Of a stretch of 41,070 nucleotides of DNA, positions 17,113 to 26,571 are shown piece by piece. The position numbers were made by a program, and so were the translations under genes. Each line of letters begins with the position of its first letter. Position 1 is the first letter of the stretch. Location of the stretch: positions 1-41,070 of the forward strand of contig JAJRUT010000071.1 of NCBI GenBank assembly GCA_024277655.1, written 5' to 3'. Under the pieces are notes generated by a model. That model made no database searches and was not told the origin of the DNA. It saw only the letters and a program-made list of their open reading frames with translations. Origin of the DNA: Deltaproteobacteria bacterium (GTDB lineage Bacteria > Desulfobacterota > Desulfobulbia > Desulfobulbales > SURF-16).

Positions 17113-17547
17113 ATGGCTCAATTCAAAAAAAACAAACCCCAAACCTATAGTAACCTGGAACGTCACCTAGGTCGCGTTCTCTCCCAGCTATCGGCACCAC
17201 GGATGTTACCATTTCATGCCGCAATGAAGGCTCCGCCAGTGGATATCTATGAAAACAACGATGAATTCATCCTGTACATGGAACTTCCCGGAGTTGACCC
17301 CGACAAAATTGAGGTGGTGGCTGACCAACATTCTGTAACAATATCAGGTGACCGCCCCGCCCCGTCCTTCACCAATACCACCTGCATTCACCAACTTGAA
17401 ATTGAACATGGTGAATTTAAGCGCATCGTTAGCATGCCAACCCCCATCGCCCCACTAGCGACCCATTCAGCCTACAAGAAGGGGTATTTAAAGATCACTC
17501 TGCCCAAACAGAAAAAACAGACCAAAATCAAAGTCAATGTCGAATAA
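17113..17547 (+). CDS. Small heat-shock protein, Hsp20/alpha-crystallin family
   Basis: A 144-aa ATP-independent holdase that keeps unfolding proteins soluble in the cytoplasm. The alpha-crystallin domain runs from about 42 to 140: PPVDIYENNDEFILYMELPGVDPDKIEV, HSVTISGDR, and the closing GYLKITLPK. The C-terminal I-x-I/V tail is IKVNV. The ATG at 17113 has AGGAAG at 17102-17107. It is followed 32 bp later by lon in the same direction, so holdase and protease are likely co-expressed under protein-folding stress. Confidence 0.95.
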   Translation: MAQFKKNKPQTYSNLERHLGRVLSQLSAPRMLPFHAAMKAPPVDIYENNDEFILYMELPGVDPDKIEVVADQHSVTISGDRPAPSFTNTTCIHQLEIEHGEFKRIVSMPTPIAPLATHSAYKKGYLKITLPKQKKQTKIKVNVE

Positions 17548-17579
17548 AAACACCACCACCTCTGCCCAAAGGCTAAAAT

Positions 17580-19922
17580 ATGTCAAAACACGCAAGCTCT
17601 ATCAATATAGACCCGTCAGACCTCCCCATCGGTTCGTCATTACCCATTCTCCCCCTGCACGGATTTGTCTTTTTCCCCGGCATGGGGTTCCCGCTTCAGG
17701 TCAAGGACAACTCGTCAAAACAGCTCATTGACGACACCCTTTTAAAGGACCGGATCTTCGGTATCATTACCCACAAGGAAGACGAGGGTGACCCAAATGA
17801 TCCCAATCTTTTTGATGTGGGTGTTGCCGGTTACATCCATAAACTCATCAAAAACGAGGATGGTTCATATCAAATTCTTGTCAGTGGCATCAAAAAGATA
17901 AAGACCCGTGAATTCACTCAGCAATCACCTTATTTACAGGCTGATATCAAAGAATTACCCATGGAGGAGGCCCATGATAAAAAGATCAATGCCCTCACCA
18001 TGAATCTGGTGGAGCGCTTTAAGGAGCTTGTGGAAATCACCAAGCTGCCTCCTGAACTCATCATGACCATGGATTCCCTGAACAACCCGTTCCATATCGC
18101 CTACCTCACCTGCTCACAGCTCAACATTGACACGAAACAGGAGCAAAAAATCCTGGAAATTGTCAAACTGACCGATCTTCTCCTGGCGGTGACCAAAAAA
18201 CTGGCAGAACGGATGGAAACCATTGAGATGAGTGCCAAGATTCAAAAAACGGTGAAAAGCGATATTGACGGCAAACAGCGGGAGTTTTACCTACGCCAAC
18301 AACTTGCCGCTATCAGAAAGGAACTTGGTGAAGACAACGAAAATATCGATCTGGTAGACCTCAAAGAGAGGTTGCACGACATCAAACTTCCTGAGGACGT
18401 GCGTACCGTTGCCGAAAAAGAGATGGAACGTTTGTCCCGCATCCCCTCGTCCTCATCAGAATACACTGTCTCCCGCACCTATCTTGAGTGGATACTTGAT
18501 CTGCCCTGGAAAAAATCCAGCCAGGACTTCCTCGACATCAAACAGGCCGAAAAAGACCTGAACAAGGATCATTATGGCCTTGAGCTCATCAAGAAACGGA
18601 TCATCGAGTTTCTGGCGGTACGTAAACTAAAAGCCGATTCCCATGGCCCCATTCTCTGTTTTTCCGGCCCGCCTGGCGTGGGTAAGACATCCCTTGGCCA
18701 ATCCATTGCCAAGACCATGGGCCGTAAATTTGTCCGCATTTCCCTCGGTGGTGTGCGGGATGAATCTGAAATTCGGGGCCACCGGCGAACCTATGTCGGG
18801 GCGCTACCGGGACGGATCATTCAATCCATGAAAAAGGCCGGCACCAACAACCCCCTCTTTATGCTTGATGAAATCGACAAGCTTGGTAACGATTTTCGGG
18901 GTGATCCATCCTCTGCCCTGCTTGAAGTGCTTGACCCTGAGCAAAACGACACATTCTGCGACCATTATCTCGATGTCAACTTTGATCTATCCAAGGTGAT
19001 GTTTATCACCACGGCAAACTATCTGGAGAATATCCCAGGCCCTCTGCGGGACAGGATGGAGGTCATCACCCTCTCAGGATATACCGAAGAAGAGAAACTC
19101 AACATCGCCAAGAAACACCTGTTCAAAAGGCAACTCACAGCCCACGGGTTGACAAGGGATGACCTCCACATCACCGATGCCGGGTTCAGCACCATTATCC
19201 GCTCCTATACCAGAGAGGCGGGTGTGCGTAATCTGGAGAGAAAGATGGCGGCCGTTTGCCGGGTGGTGGCAAAAAACATTGTCACCGGCAAGACGGGAAA
19301 GACCACCGTAAACGCTAAAAACATGGTGGATTTCCTGGGCCAAATCGCCTTCTTTCCGGAGACATCCACCTACTCGTGGGGGCCGGGTCTGGCCACGGGA
19401 CTGGCATGGACACCGGTTGGTGGTGTCCTGCTCTTTATTGAGGCTGCCATGATGAAGGGCCACGGAACCATGAAAATGACGGGCAAGCTCGGTGATGTCA
19501 TGAAAGAATCCACCGCCGCTGCGCTAACCTATATCAAGGCCCATGCCGAAGAACTCGGGGTGGATGAGGAGTTATTTTCCACCAAGGATATGCACATCCA
19601 TGTTCCCGATGGCGCAACACCCAAGGATGGGCCATCAGCCGGGGTGGCCATGGTAGTATCACTTACCTCACTCTTTACCGATAAACCTGTATCAAAGGAT
19701 GTTGCCATGACCGGGGAAATCACCCTGCGTGGCGATGTACTTCCCGTGGGTGGCGTTAAGGAAAAGGTACTGGCCGCGGTCCGTTCCGGCATCACCGATA
19801 TTATCCTGCCATTTCTCAATCAAAAGGATATCTCTGAGATGCGCGACAATATCACCGAAGGTATCGACTTTCATTTTGTCAAGAAGATCGAGGAGGCCTT
19901 GAAGGTGGCGATTCCGAAATAA
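17580..19922 (+). CDS. lon: ATP-dependent protease Lon (LonA)
   Basis: A 780-aa LonA protease degrading misfolded and regulatory proteins. In order: the N-terminal LON substrate domain (about 20-210, [15 protein letters not shown]), a helical/coiled linker, the AAA+ module with the Walker A GPPGVGKT at about 363-370 and Walker [11 protein letters not shown], and the protease domain with catalytic Ser686 ([11 protein letters not shown]) and Lys about 729 ([12 protein letters not shown]). All key residues are present. The ATG at 17580 has AAAGG upstream. It is downstream of hsp20 in one operon and convergent with cusA. Confidence 0.98.
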   Translation: MSKHASSINIDPSDLPIGSSLPILPLHGFVFFPGMGFPLQVKDNSSKQLIDDTLLKDRIFGIITHKEDEGDPNDPNLFDVGVAGYIHKLIKNEDGSYQILVSGIKKIKTREFTQQSPYLQADIKELPMEEAHDKKINALTMNLVERFKELVEITKLPPELIMTMDSLNNPFHIAYLTCSQLNIDTKQEQKILEIVKLTDLLLAVTKKLAERMETIEMSAKIQKTVKSDIDGKQREFYLRQQLAAIRKELGEDNENIDLVDLKERLHDIKLPEDVRTVAEKEMERLSRIPSSSSEYTVSRTYLEWILDLPWKKSSQDFLDIKQAEKDLNKDHYGLELIKKRIIEFLAVRKLKADSHGPILCFSGPPGVGKTSLGQSIAKTMGRKFVRISLGGVRDESEIRGHRRTYVGALPGRIIQSMKKAGTNNPLFMLDEIDKLGNDFRGDPSSALLEVLDPEQNDTFCDHYLDVNFDLSKVMFITTANYLENIPGPLRDRMEVITLSGYTEEEKLNIAKKHLFKRQLTAHGLTRDDLHITDAGFSTIIRSYTREAGVRNLERKMAAVCRVVAKNIVTGKTGKTTVNAKNMVDFLGQIAFFPETSTYSWGPGLATGLAWTPVGGVLLFIEAAMMKGHGTMKMTGKLGDVMKESTAAALTYIKAHAEELGVDEELFSTKDMHIHVPDGATPKDGPSAGVAMVVSLTSLFTDKPVSKDVAMTGEITLRGDVLPVGGVKEKVLAAVRSGITDIILPFLNQKDISEMRDNITEGIDFHFVKKIEEALKVAIPK

Positions 19923-19978
19923 ATCTGGGCATCGACCACAACAGCCTGCAAAACAAACGGAGCAGACTAAACAGATTC

Positions 19979-22900
19979 CTAAGAACCTGCCTTCATCTCC
20001 TCCACCCAGCAATACAGCACCGGCACAACAAAGACGGTGAGAGTGGCAATACACATGCCACCAAAGGAGGGGATGGCCATGGGCACCATGATGTCGGAAC
20101 CCCGGCCGGTTGAGGTGAGAATGGGCAGGAGGGCCAGAATGGTGGTGGCAGAGGTCATCAGAGCCGGGCGAATCCGCCGATTGGCCCCTTCGATTACCAT
20201 ATCCCGAATCCCCTGGATAGACCTGTTGCTAAAACGTGACTTTGATTCATCCAGATAGGTCGCCATCAGCACCCCGTCATCGGTGGCAATACCAAACAGG
20301 GCCAGAAAACCAACCCAGATCGCCACCGAGAGATTAATCTGGTGCACCTGAAACAGATCCCGACCGTACACCCCGAATAGATAGAAATCCATAAACCAGG
20401 GCTGATTATAGAGCCAAATCATCATAAAGCCACCCGACCAGGCCACCAAAATCGCGGAAAACACCATAAAGGTTGTGAGCATGGAGCTAAACTGCAGGTA
20501 GAGGATTACCATAATGACAAGAAGTGCCAGGGGCAAAATTACAAACAAACGTTTCTGGGCCCGAATCTGATTTTCATAGGAACCGGCAAAGGTGTAGGTT
20601 ACGCCAGCCGGAATCACAAGATCGCCTGTGCTTATCCTGGCATTTAAAAAATCCCGCGCATGCTCCACCACATCCACCTCAGCAAAGCCTTTATTCTTAT
20701 CAAAAAGCACATAGGCCGTGAGAAAGGTGTCCTCGCTCTTGATCAACTGCGGCCCACGGGTGTAGCGAATATCGGCAAGCTGCTCAAGGGGCACCTGCAC
20801 CCCCCCAGCCCCGGTAACAAGAACCCGCTCAAGCTCTTCAAAGGAATCACGAAACTCTCGCCCGTACCGTACCCGCACCGGATAGCGCTCACGCCCCTCC
20901 ACGGTGGTGGTAATCATCCGGCCCCCCACGGCAACGGCAATGGCGTCCTGCACCTTGGCCAGAGGGATGCCATAACGGGAGATCGCCTGCCTATCAATAT
21001 GAATCTCCATATACGGTTTACCGACAACGCGATCAGCAAGCACGGTGAGCGGATTCACCGAAGGCACCTGCTTCATCAAGCCCTCAAGCTGCATGGCAAC
21101 CGCCTCAATGGTGATAAGATCAGGGCCCTTTATCTTGATGCCCATGGGGGCGCGCATCCCAGTTTGCAACATGATAATACGGGTTGCGATAGGTTGCAGT
21201 TTCGGGGCTGAGGTGACGCCGGGCATATCCGCCGCCGTTAAGATCTCATTCCATATATCATCAGCTGAATCAATACCCGCCCACGGCTCACGCCCCGGAT
21301 TAATGGCAGGGTCAAGAGGGGAGCGCCATATCCTGAAAATCTTACCTGAGGGGTCAGGGATGAGCCGCCCCTGTTTGTCCCGCTCAAAACGTCCCTCCAC
21401 CAGGTACGGGCCGCCATCCGGGGCTTTAATGATTCCCCCTGAAACATCTCTGAAAAAATCCTTTCGCCCATCCTGATAGGCAAAACGGCGTTTATGCCCC
21501 TCAGCATCAAGTATATACTCCGACTTATAATTAATGATGGTTTCAATCATCGACAGGGGGGCAGGGTCAAGGGGCGTTTCAGCCCGGCCCATCTTGCCCA
21601 CCGCAGATTCAATCTCGGGGATGGCCGAAATCTGCCGATCCTGTTGGGCGAGTACCTCCTGCACCTCGGCCAGGGAGGCATGGGGCATGGTGGTTGGCAT
21701 ATAGAGAAAGGCTCCCTCATCAAGGGCTGGCATAAATTCCTTGCCCAGCCCTGGGAAGGCATGGCTGAGAGCAACCAACGGCCTTGAACCCCGGACAAAA
21801 TCAGGGAGCCATGAAGTCAAACGCGGCGCACCAAGCCACACCATTGCCCCGATGACAATAATTCCTGTGGGGAGCAGAAGGAACGCCTTTTTATGGGCCA
21901 GACACCAAGCCAGCATAGCAGGATACCTCTTCTGGAAGATCTGCATAACACCAAGGGTCGAACCGATAACAAGGGTGACAAAAAGAATATTAAAAAACGG
22001 GCCAGATTCAACCCCAAGGGGCATCCAGGACAGGGCAAGGAACACCGCAACAACCACAATGGCAAGCCAGTTCTCACCGACACTTAAGGGGTGGCGAATA
22101 TGCTCAGGTAGCCATTTCAACAAGAACCGGTAAGCGCCAAGAGCAACTAGAATGAGGCCAAGATTGGAGATTTGCAACATCACCACAATCCCTGCCAGCA
22201 CCAGAAAAACCGGTAGAACACACTGCAACAACCCGTGTTTCCCCTTATTTTTAGTGTGAGTAAAAAGGATGTGGGCCAAGGGGGGCAGAACGGTGAGGGC
22301 CAGAACAATCGAGGCCAGAAGAGCAAAGGTCTTGGTGTAGGCCAGGGGTTGAAAAAGCTTGCCTTCCGCAGCCTGCATGGTGAACACCGGCAAAAAACTG
22401 ACAATAGTGGTGGCAACGGCGGTAAGTACCGCGCTACCCACCTCAAGGGTCGCCTCGTATATCACGGTGAGAGAGTGGGCCTCCTCCCCCGCCTCCTCCA
22501 GCCTATTGAGAATATTTTCACAGATGATAATTCCCATATCAACGATGGTGCCAATGGCAATGGCAATACCGGATAGGGCAACAATATTGGCATCCACCTT
22601 AAAGAGTTTCATGCCGATAAAGCTGACCAAGACGGCAAGGGGAAGCATGGACGTCACCAGCACCGATGACTTGAAATGCATAAGGCAGATGAGCACCACA
22701 ATAATAGTGATGAGAATTTCTTCGCTGAGGGCCGTCTTTAGGGTATTTAATGTTTCATGGATGAGGATGGAGCGATCGTAAAAAGGTACAATAGTAACCT
22801 TACTCACGGTACCATCCTCCAACGTCTTTACGGGCAGACCAGGTTCAAGCTCCTTGATTTTTGCCTTGATACGTTCAACGGCAGCTAAGGGATTATCTCC

Positions 22901-23857
22901 GTAGCGCACCACCACAGACCCACCCACCACCTCTACCCCACCCTTGTCAAGCACCCCCCGACGCATAGCAGGGCCAAGAGATACGGTGGCCACATCAGCA
23001 ACACGCACCGGCGTATTGTTTGGCGCCTTGATTACTGCCTGTTCAATATCGGCAAGAGTCTTGATAAAGCCAATACCGCGAATCACATACTCCACCCGGT
23101 TGATCTCAACGGTGCGGGCCCCAACATCAATATTGGACATCTTCACCGCAGTGAAGATCTCCTCCAACGTGACATTTTTCGCCCGCATGGCATCGGGATT
23201 AACATCAATCTGATACTCTTTGACAAAACCACCGATGGAGGCCACCTCAGAGATACCTTGCACCCCCATAAGGCCATAGCGCACGTACCAATCCTGAAGG
23301 GAACGCAGTTCGGCAAGATCCCAGCCCCCAGCAGGATTACCCTGCGGATCACGCCCTTCAAGGGTGTACCAGTAAATCTGACCAAGGCCGGTGGCATCAG
23401 GGCCAAGGGTCGGTTTCACCTCCGGTGGCAGACTGCCCTGGGGCAGACTTGCCAATTTTTCAAGCAGACGTGAACGTGACCAGTAGAACTCCACCGAATC
23501 ATCAAAAATTACATAGATCGATGAAAAACCGAACATGGAGTAGGACCGTACCGTTTTCACCCCCGGTAAACCAAGGAGAGATACGGTGAGAGGGTAGGTG
23601 ATCTGATCCTCAACATCCTGGGGACTGCGCCCGGACCACTTGGTAAAGACGATCTGCTGGTTCTCGCCAATATCTGGAATGGCATCCACAGGGACAGGAT
23701 CGCGGGGGAGATTTTTGATATTAAAATCAAAGGGCGCCACCATAAGCCCCCAACCGACAAGACCGAGGAGAACAATGGCCACCACCATCTTGTTGGTCAA
23801 ACAAAAATGGATGAGAAAGGCGATGGGTGATGTTGGTTTGGGTAGTTTATGTGCCAT
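19979..23857 (-). CDS. cusA: CusA/CzcA-type heavy-metal RND efflux pump, enlarged
   Basis: The proton-driven inner-membrane pump of a tripartite Cu/Ag-type exporter. TM4 carries the HME-RND charged pair in IVDMGIIICENIL. The early periplasmic motif is KWSGRSPQDVEDQITYPLTVSLLGLPGVK, and MLQTGMRAPMGIKI matches the region holding cleft methionines in E. coli CusA. At 1292 aa it is about 245 longer than E. coli CusA. The extra length is around residues 540-720, with additional hydrophobic segments (PVFLVLAGIVVMLQI, WLAIVVVAVFLALSW), and around 790-880, a Gly/Asp-rich insert near YLVEGRFERDKQGRL. The metal could be Cu, Ag, Zn or Co; the methionines and HMBD partner favour copper. Confidence 0.93.
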   Translation of the reverse strand: MAHKLPKPTSPIAFLIHFCLTNKMVVAIVLLGLVGWGLMVAPFDFNIKNLPRDPVPVDAIPDIGENQQIVFTKWSGRSPQDVEDQITYPLTVSLLGLPGVKTVRSYSMFGFSSIYVIFDDSVEFYWSRSRLLEKLASLPQGSLPPEVKPTLGPDATGLGQIYWYTLEGRDPQGNPAGGWDLAELRSLQDWYVRYGLMGVQGISEVASIGGFVKEYQIDVNPDAMRAKNVTLEEIFTAVKMSNIDVGARTVEINRVEYVIRGIGFIKTLADIEQAVIKAPNNTPVRVADVATVSLGPAMRRGVLDKGGVEVVGGSVVVRYGDNPLAAVERIKAKIKELEPGLPVKTLEDGTVSKVTIVPFYDRSILIHETLNTLKTALSEEILITIIVVLICLMHFKSSVLVTSMLPLAVLVSFIGMKLFKVDANIVALSGIAIAIGTIVDMGIIICENILNRLEEAGEEAHSLTVIYEATLEVGSAVLTAVATTIVSFLPVFTMQAAEGKLFQPLAYTKTFALLASIVLALTVLPPLAHILFTHTKNKGKHGLLQCVLPVFLVLAGIVVMLQISNLGLILVALGAYRFLLKWLPEHIRHPLSVGENWLAIVVVAVFLALSWMPLGVESGPFFNILFVTLVIGSTLGVMQIFQKRYPAMLAWCLAHKKAFLLLPTGIIVIGAMVWLGAPRLTSWLPDFVRGSRPLVALSHAFPGLGKEFMPALDEGAFLYMPTTMPHASLAEVQEVLAQQDRQISAIPEIESAVGKMGRAETPLDPAPLSMIETIINYKSEYILDAEGHKRRFAYQDGRKDFFRDVSGGIIKAPDGGPYLVEGRFERDKQGRLIPDPSGKIFRIWRSPLDPAINPGREPWAGIDSADDIWNEILTAADMPGVTSAPKLQPIATRIIMLQTGMRAPMGIKIKGPDLITIEAVAMQLEGLMKQVPSVNPLTVLADRVVGKPYMEIHIDRQAISRYGIPLAKVQDAIAVAVGGRMITTTVEGRERYPVRVRYGREFRDSFEELERVLVTGAGGVQVPLEQLADIRYTRGPQLIKSEDTFLTAYVLFDKNKGFAEVDVVEHARDFLNARISTGDLVIPAGVTYTFAGSYENQIRAQKRLFVILPLALLVIMVILYLQFSSMLTTFMVFSAILVAWSGGFMMIWLYNQPWFMDFYLFGVYGRDLFQVHQINLSVAIWVGFLALFGIATDDGVLMATYLDESKSRFSNRSIQGIRDMVIEGANRRIRPALMTSATTILALLPILTSTGRGSDIMVPMAIPSFGGMCIATLTVFVVPVLYCWVEEMKAGS

Positions 23858-23919
23858 AGATTAAATATTAACCGCCAAAAGAAAAGTCCGTTCGGCTCTA
23901 TCTAGATTAAGTTTAGGAT

Positions 23920-23934
23920 CCGCATTCAATGCGG
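23920..23934. promoter_or_regulatory. Small hairpin between cusB and cusA
   Basis: CCGCAT (23920-23925) and ATGCGG (23929-23934) pair around a 3-nt loop in the 92-bp gap inside the operon. It has no U-tract. It may stabilise or partly attenuate the message so that pump and adaptor are made in different amounts. Confidence 0.35.
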
Positions 23935-23949
23935 GCAATTAAACATTTA

Positions 23950-25959
23950 CTAATCCTGCAACTGCCTGGTAACCTCGCCACAACTGTGCATAATTGACCC
24001 AAAATACGGGTTGTTGATCTCCTCCGTATCAGCAATCCAGGTCGCCCCCTTACCAGCAAAGGCCATGGGACAGAACTGGAGGTAAAGCGGGGTTGCCATG
24101 GAAACATTAACCAATGCCAGAACCTTGGTGATGGTCTCAGATACGGGGGCAAACCCCTTGCGGATCTGCTGAAGATCCTCCGCCTGAACAAGGGTAGTAA
24201 GCTGTTGCTGAAGTATATCACCCAGGGCAGAGATATCAGCGAATGTCATATCTTGTCCAGCCCCAGCAAGGGCCGTTTGCAACAGGCCAATCGCCTCTTT
24301 TGCCGCCTCTTCATCGTCACCGGCAAGCCCTCTTTGCAAATCAAGATAATGGCGCAAAACAATGGTAAAAGAGGCGCGTAATTCTGGTGTCCCAAGCTTT
24401 AGAAGATGGGGTGGTAATTTAAAATGACTTGTTACATGCTGAAAATGAACCGCCATCTCAGCGTAGATCTGTTCAAGGTCCTGCTGGTCTGTGGCCTCCG
24501 CCAATAAAAACAGATCAGCCCCCAGGGTCATGCGCATCTCCTGCCAGGCCTGTTTTGAGTCACCTTGCAAATCAGCAACAGGTAGTTTGACAAGTTGCGC
24601 CTGCATCTTCCTTCCAGAGGCAAAAGCCCCCTGCATATCACCACTATGCACCTGCCCGGAGACAAGGACAAACTGGCTCTGGAGTAAGCCTAGACGGGAC
24701 AGAAACAGGGACGGAACCTCACCACGGGGAGAACCTGCATACACGTTCATCATGGAGGGTCTAGCCTGGATCTGCAGGGCAGAGTCTATTTTAAAACCAC
24801 CCCGACTGACCACCCTATCGCCCTCAGCAAGGCCAAAACGCACCTCGTAAAACTCACCATTTCTGGGGCCAAGCACCACCTCACGCCCCTCGTACACTCC
24901 TTCCTTCAGCTCCACATAAACAAGGGCACGTTTACCGGTCAACAGGGGGGCTGAAGCCGAAATGAGGAGAGTTGCCTTTCTGGTGCCTGAATCTCTGCTC
25001 ACCAGGGCCTGGACAAACATCCCCGGAATCAGTTGCCCATCAGGGTTATCGACATTCAAGCGAACCCGAACCGTGCGACTTTGGGGGTCAACAAGGGGAT
25101 CAATATAGACGACCTTACCGTGGAAAGGATGGCCGGGAAACGCCTCGACATTAAACTCAACATTCTGACCCAGTTTAATCCGGCCAAGATCAGACTCATA
25201 CGCTTCAAGAACCACCCAGAGATGACGCAGATCGGCAATGGTAAAGAGGCTCGTTCCTGTCTTGACATACACCCCTTCCACCACATCCTTGCGGATGACA
25301 ATACCGCCCATGGGAGCGGTAATATTAATGTGGTCAGCCGGTGCTTTCCGACCGAGAACGGCCTTAATTTGCCCTTTAGACAACCCCAGTAAACGCAATT
25401 TTTCTTTGGAGGCCTGCATATTACGTTTACTGCTTTTTCGGAAGAGTTCACTTGTACCTTTTTTAGCAACCTCGTAACTTTCCGCTGCCTGAATAAGCTC
25501 GGCCTGGGCCGTGAGAAGCTCAGGAGAATATATCTTAGCCACCACCTGGCCCTTCTTGACCACAGCTCCGGTATAGGCCACATCCAAACGATCAATCCGG
25601 CCGGAGACCCAGGCGGTAATCCGGCCCATGTGGGCTTCATCATACTCCACCTTACCCACCAACCTGGTCTGCGCCAGACGATCAGAACTAACAACAGCGG
25701 TCACCTCCACCTGGGCCAGACGCCTGGCCCGTTCATCAAAACTTATCTGGCGCAAGGACTGGGGCTTGTCTCCGGGCCCAGCCTTTGGCACCTTAATCAG
25801 ATCCATAAAGCAGATAGGACATTGGCCTTGATCTGGAAGCTGAATCTGCGGATGCATGGAACAGGTCCAGATGGTACCCGCATGACCGTCATGTTCTGCG
25901 GCAACAGCAGGTAGAGCGATCATTGAAAGAACAAAGAGAAGTACAGCAATTCGTTGCAT
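23950..25959 (-). CDS. cusB: CusB-type RND periplasmic adaptor with heavy-metal-binding domain
   Basis: The membrane-fusion subunit that links pump to outer-membrane channel. Residues 1-21 are a signal peptide. Residues 30-55 form a heavy-metal-binding domain (WTCSMHPQIQLPDQGQCPICFMDLI), the CSMHP/CPICxM type found in CusB and copper ATPases. About 75-400 is the adaptor core (barrel-sandwich, hairpin, beta-barrel: GRITAWVSGRIDRLDVAYTG, GGIVIRKDVVEGVYVKTG, LIPGMFVQALV). The last 220 residues are an extra helical DUF3347-like domain ending in a Cys-containing region (QFCPMAFAGKGATWI, MHSCGEV) that may take metal. AGG precedes the ATG. It lies between the YHS-like gene and cusA. Confidence 0.93.
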   Translation of the reverse strand: MQRIAVLLFVLSMIALPAVAAEHDGHAGTIWTCSMHPQIQLPDQGQCPICFMDLIKVPKAGPGDKPQSLRQISFDERARRLAQVEVTAVVSSDRLAQTRLVGKVEYDEAHMGRITAWVSGRIDRLDVAYTGAVVKKGQVVAKIYSPELLTAQAELIQAAESYEVAKKGTSELFRKSSKRNMQASKEKLRLLGLSKGQIKAVLGRKAPADHINITAPMGGIVIRKDVVEGVYVKTGTSLFTIADLRHLWVVLEAYESDLGRIKLGQNVEFNVEAFPGHPFHGKVVYIDPLVDPQSRTVRVRLNVDNPDGQLIPGMFVQALVSRDSGTRKATLLISASAPLLTGKRALVYVELKEGVYEGREVVLGPRNGEFYEVRFGLAEGDRVVSRGGFKIDSALQIQARPSMMNVYAGSPRGEVPSLFLSRLGLLQSQFVLVSGQVHSGDMQGAFASGRKMQAQLVKLPVADLQGDSKQAWQEMRMTLGADLFLLAEATDQQDLEQIYAEMAVHFQHVTSHFKLPPHLLKLGTPELRASFTIVLRHYLDLQRGLAGDDEEAAKEAIGLLQTALAGAGQDMTFADISALGDILQQQLTTLVQAEDLQQIRKGFAPVSETITKVLALVNVSMATPLYLQFCPMAFAGKGATWIADTEEINNPYFGSIMHSCGEVTRQLQD

Positions 25960-26024
25960 AAAAACAACCTGTTAATAATGTTTGACAAGGTTCACAATCT
26001 ACATGTTCCAATGCTTAATAATGG

Positions 26025-26279
26025 TTACTTAACCGGAACATCTTCTAGTTCCTGACCGGAGGCCTCAAGTTCGGAAATATACTTTGCCGGATTTTTTTTG
26101 ACTTCACCGATACAGTACAGGCAACAGACATATATCCGCTTGCCCTCCACATCCACATAGAGATCCTTGTTCACCTCACCACCCATAATTGGGCAGAGAG
26201 TTTGCGGGGCTGCAAAGACAGGATTAACAAAAACTGCCACCAGCAAGATACTCAAAATTAATCGTTTCATTGCTTTCAT
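26025..26279 (-). CDS. Exported YHS-like metal-binding protein
   Basis: An 84-aa protein with a signal peptide (residues 1-23, ending VFAA) and a YHS/TRASH-like domain. CPIMGGEVNKDLYVDVEGKR is followed by IYVCCLYCIGEVKKNPAKYI, with Cys29, Cys52, Cys53 and Cys56 as likely ligands. Such domains bind copper or other soft metals and occur beside Cu efflux genes. The ATG at 26279 has AAAGGAG 7 nt upstream. It is the first gene after the sigma54-type promoter and 65 bp before cusB, so it is probably the metal-capturing first member of the operon. Confidence 0.88.
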   Translation of the reverse strand: MKAMKRLILSILLVAVFVNPVFAAPQTLCPIMGGEVNKDLYVDVEGKRIYVCCLYCIGEVKKNPAKYISELEASGQELEDVPVK

Positions 26280-26414
26280 AGAATTTCTCCTTTTATTTTT
26301 TTATTCTTTTGGCCTATCTCTTTATGGTGGTAAAAACACCCCATCGGCTTTAGTGGTGGTCCGTTAACAACAGACACCGCCAGCACGCCTGGTTCAGACA
26401 ATAGTATCATAGTG

Positions 26415-26430
26415 AGCAATAAGTGTTCCA
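26415..26430 (-). promoter_or_regulatory. Sigma54 (-24/-12) promoter of the YHS-cusB-cusA operon
   Basis: On the minus strand the sequence is TGGAACACTTATTGCT. The consensus TGGCACN5TTGCW is met at all but one position, with the invariant GG and GC doublets exactly 10 nt apart. The predicted start is near 26404, about 125 nt before the YHS gene. A sigma54-dependent activator gene lies directly upstream, which supports the call. Confidence 0.72.
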
Positions 26431-26523
26431 CAAACAAACTTTGCTTGATTTTTCTATAAGACTGCGGGGGATTGAGCCAAGAAAGGCGTCATTTAGGAAC
26501 AGAGTATGGAGAGGGGAGGAGCC

Positions 26524-26567
26524 GTTTAAAGAATATTCTCCAGTTGAGTGAAGAATATTCTTTAAAC
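26524..26567. promoter_or_regulatory. Perfect 16-bp palindrome: candidate upstream activator site or terminator
   Basis: GTTTAAAGAATATTCT (26524-26539) is repeated exactly in inverted form at 26552-26567 around a 12-nt spacer. Its centre is about 140 bp upstream of the predicted sigma54 start, within the range of NtrC-family enhancer sites. It is also 5 bp beyond the stop of the regulator gene, so it might instead end that transcript. The stem is A/T-rich without a following U-run, which fits an operator better than an intrinsic terminator. Confidence 0.6.
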
Positions 26568-26571
26568 AAAC

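Noticed and set aside
20037-23864. Many plus-strand ORFs up to 183 aa opposite cusA
   Set aside because: They mirror the codon structure of cusA on the other strand, and their translations resemble no family.
26524-26567. Reading the palindrome purely as the terminator of the regulator gene
   Set aside because: The stem is A/T-rich and has no U-run on the minus strand. Its position relative to the sigma54 promoter fits an operator at least as well, so both options are kept open.
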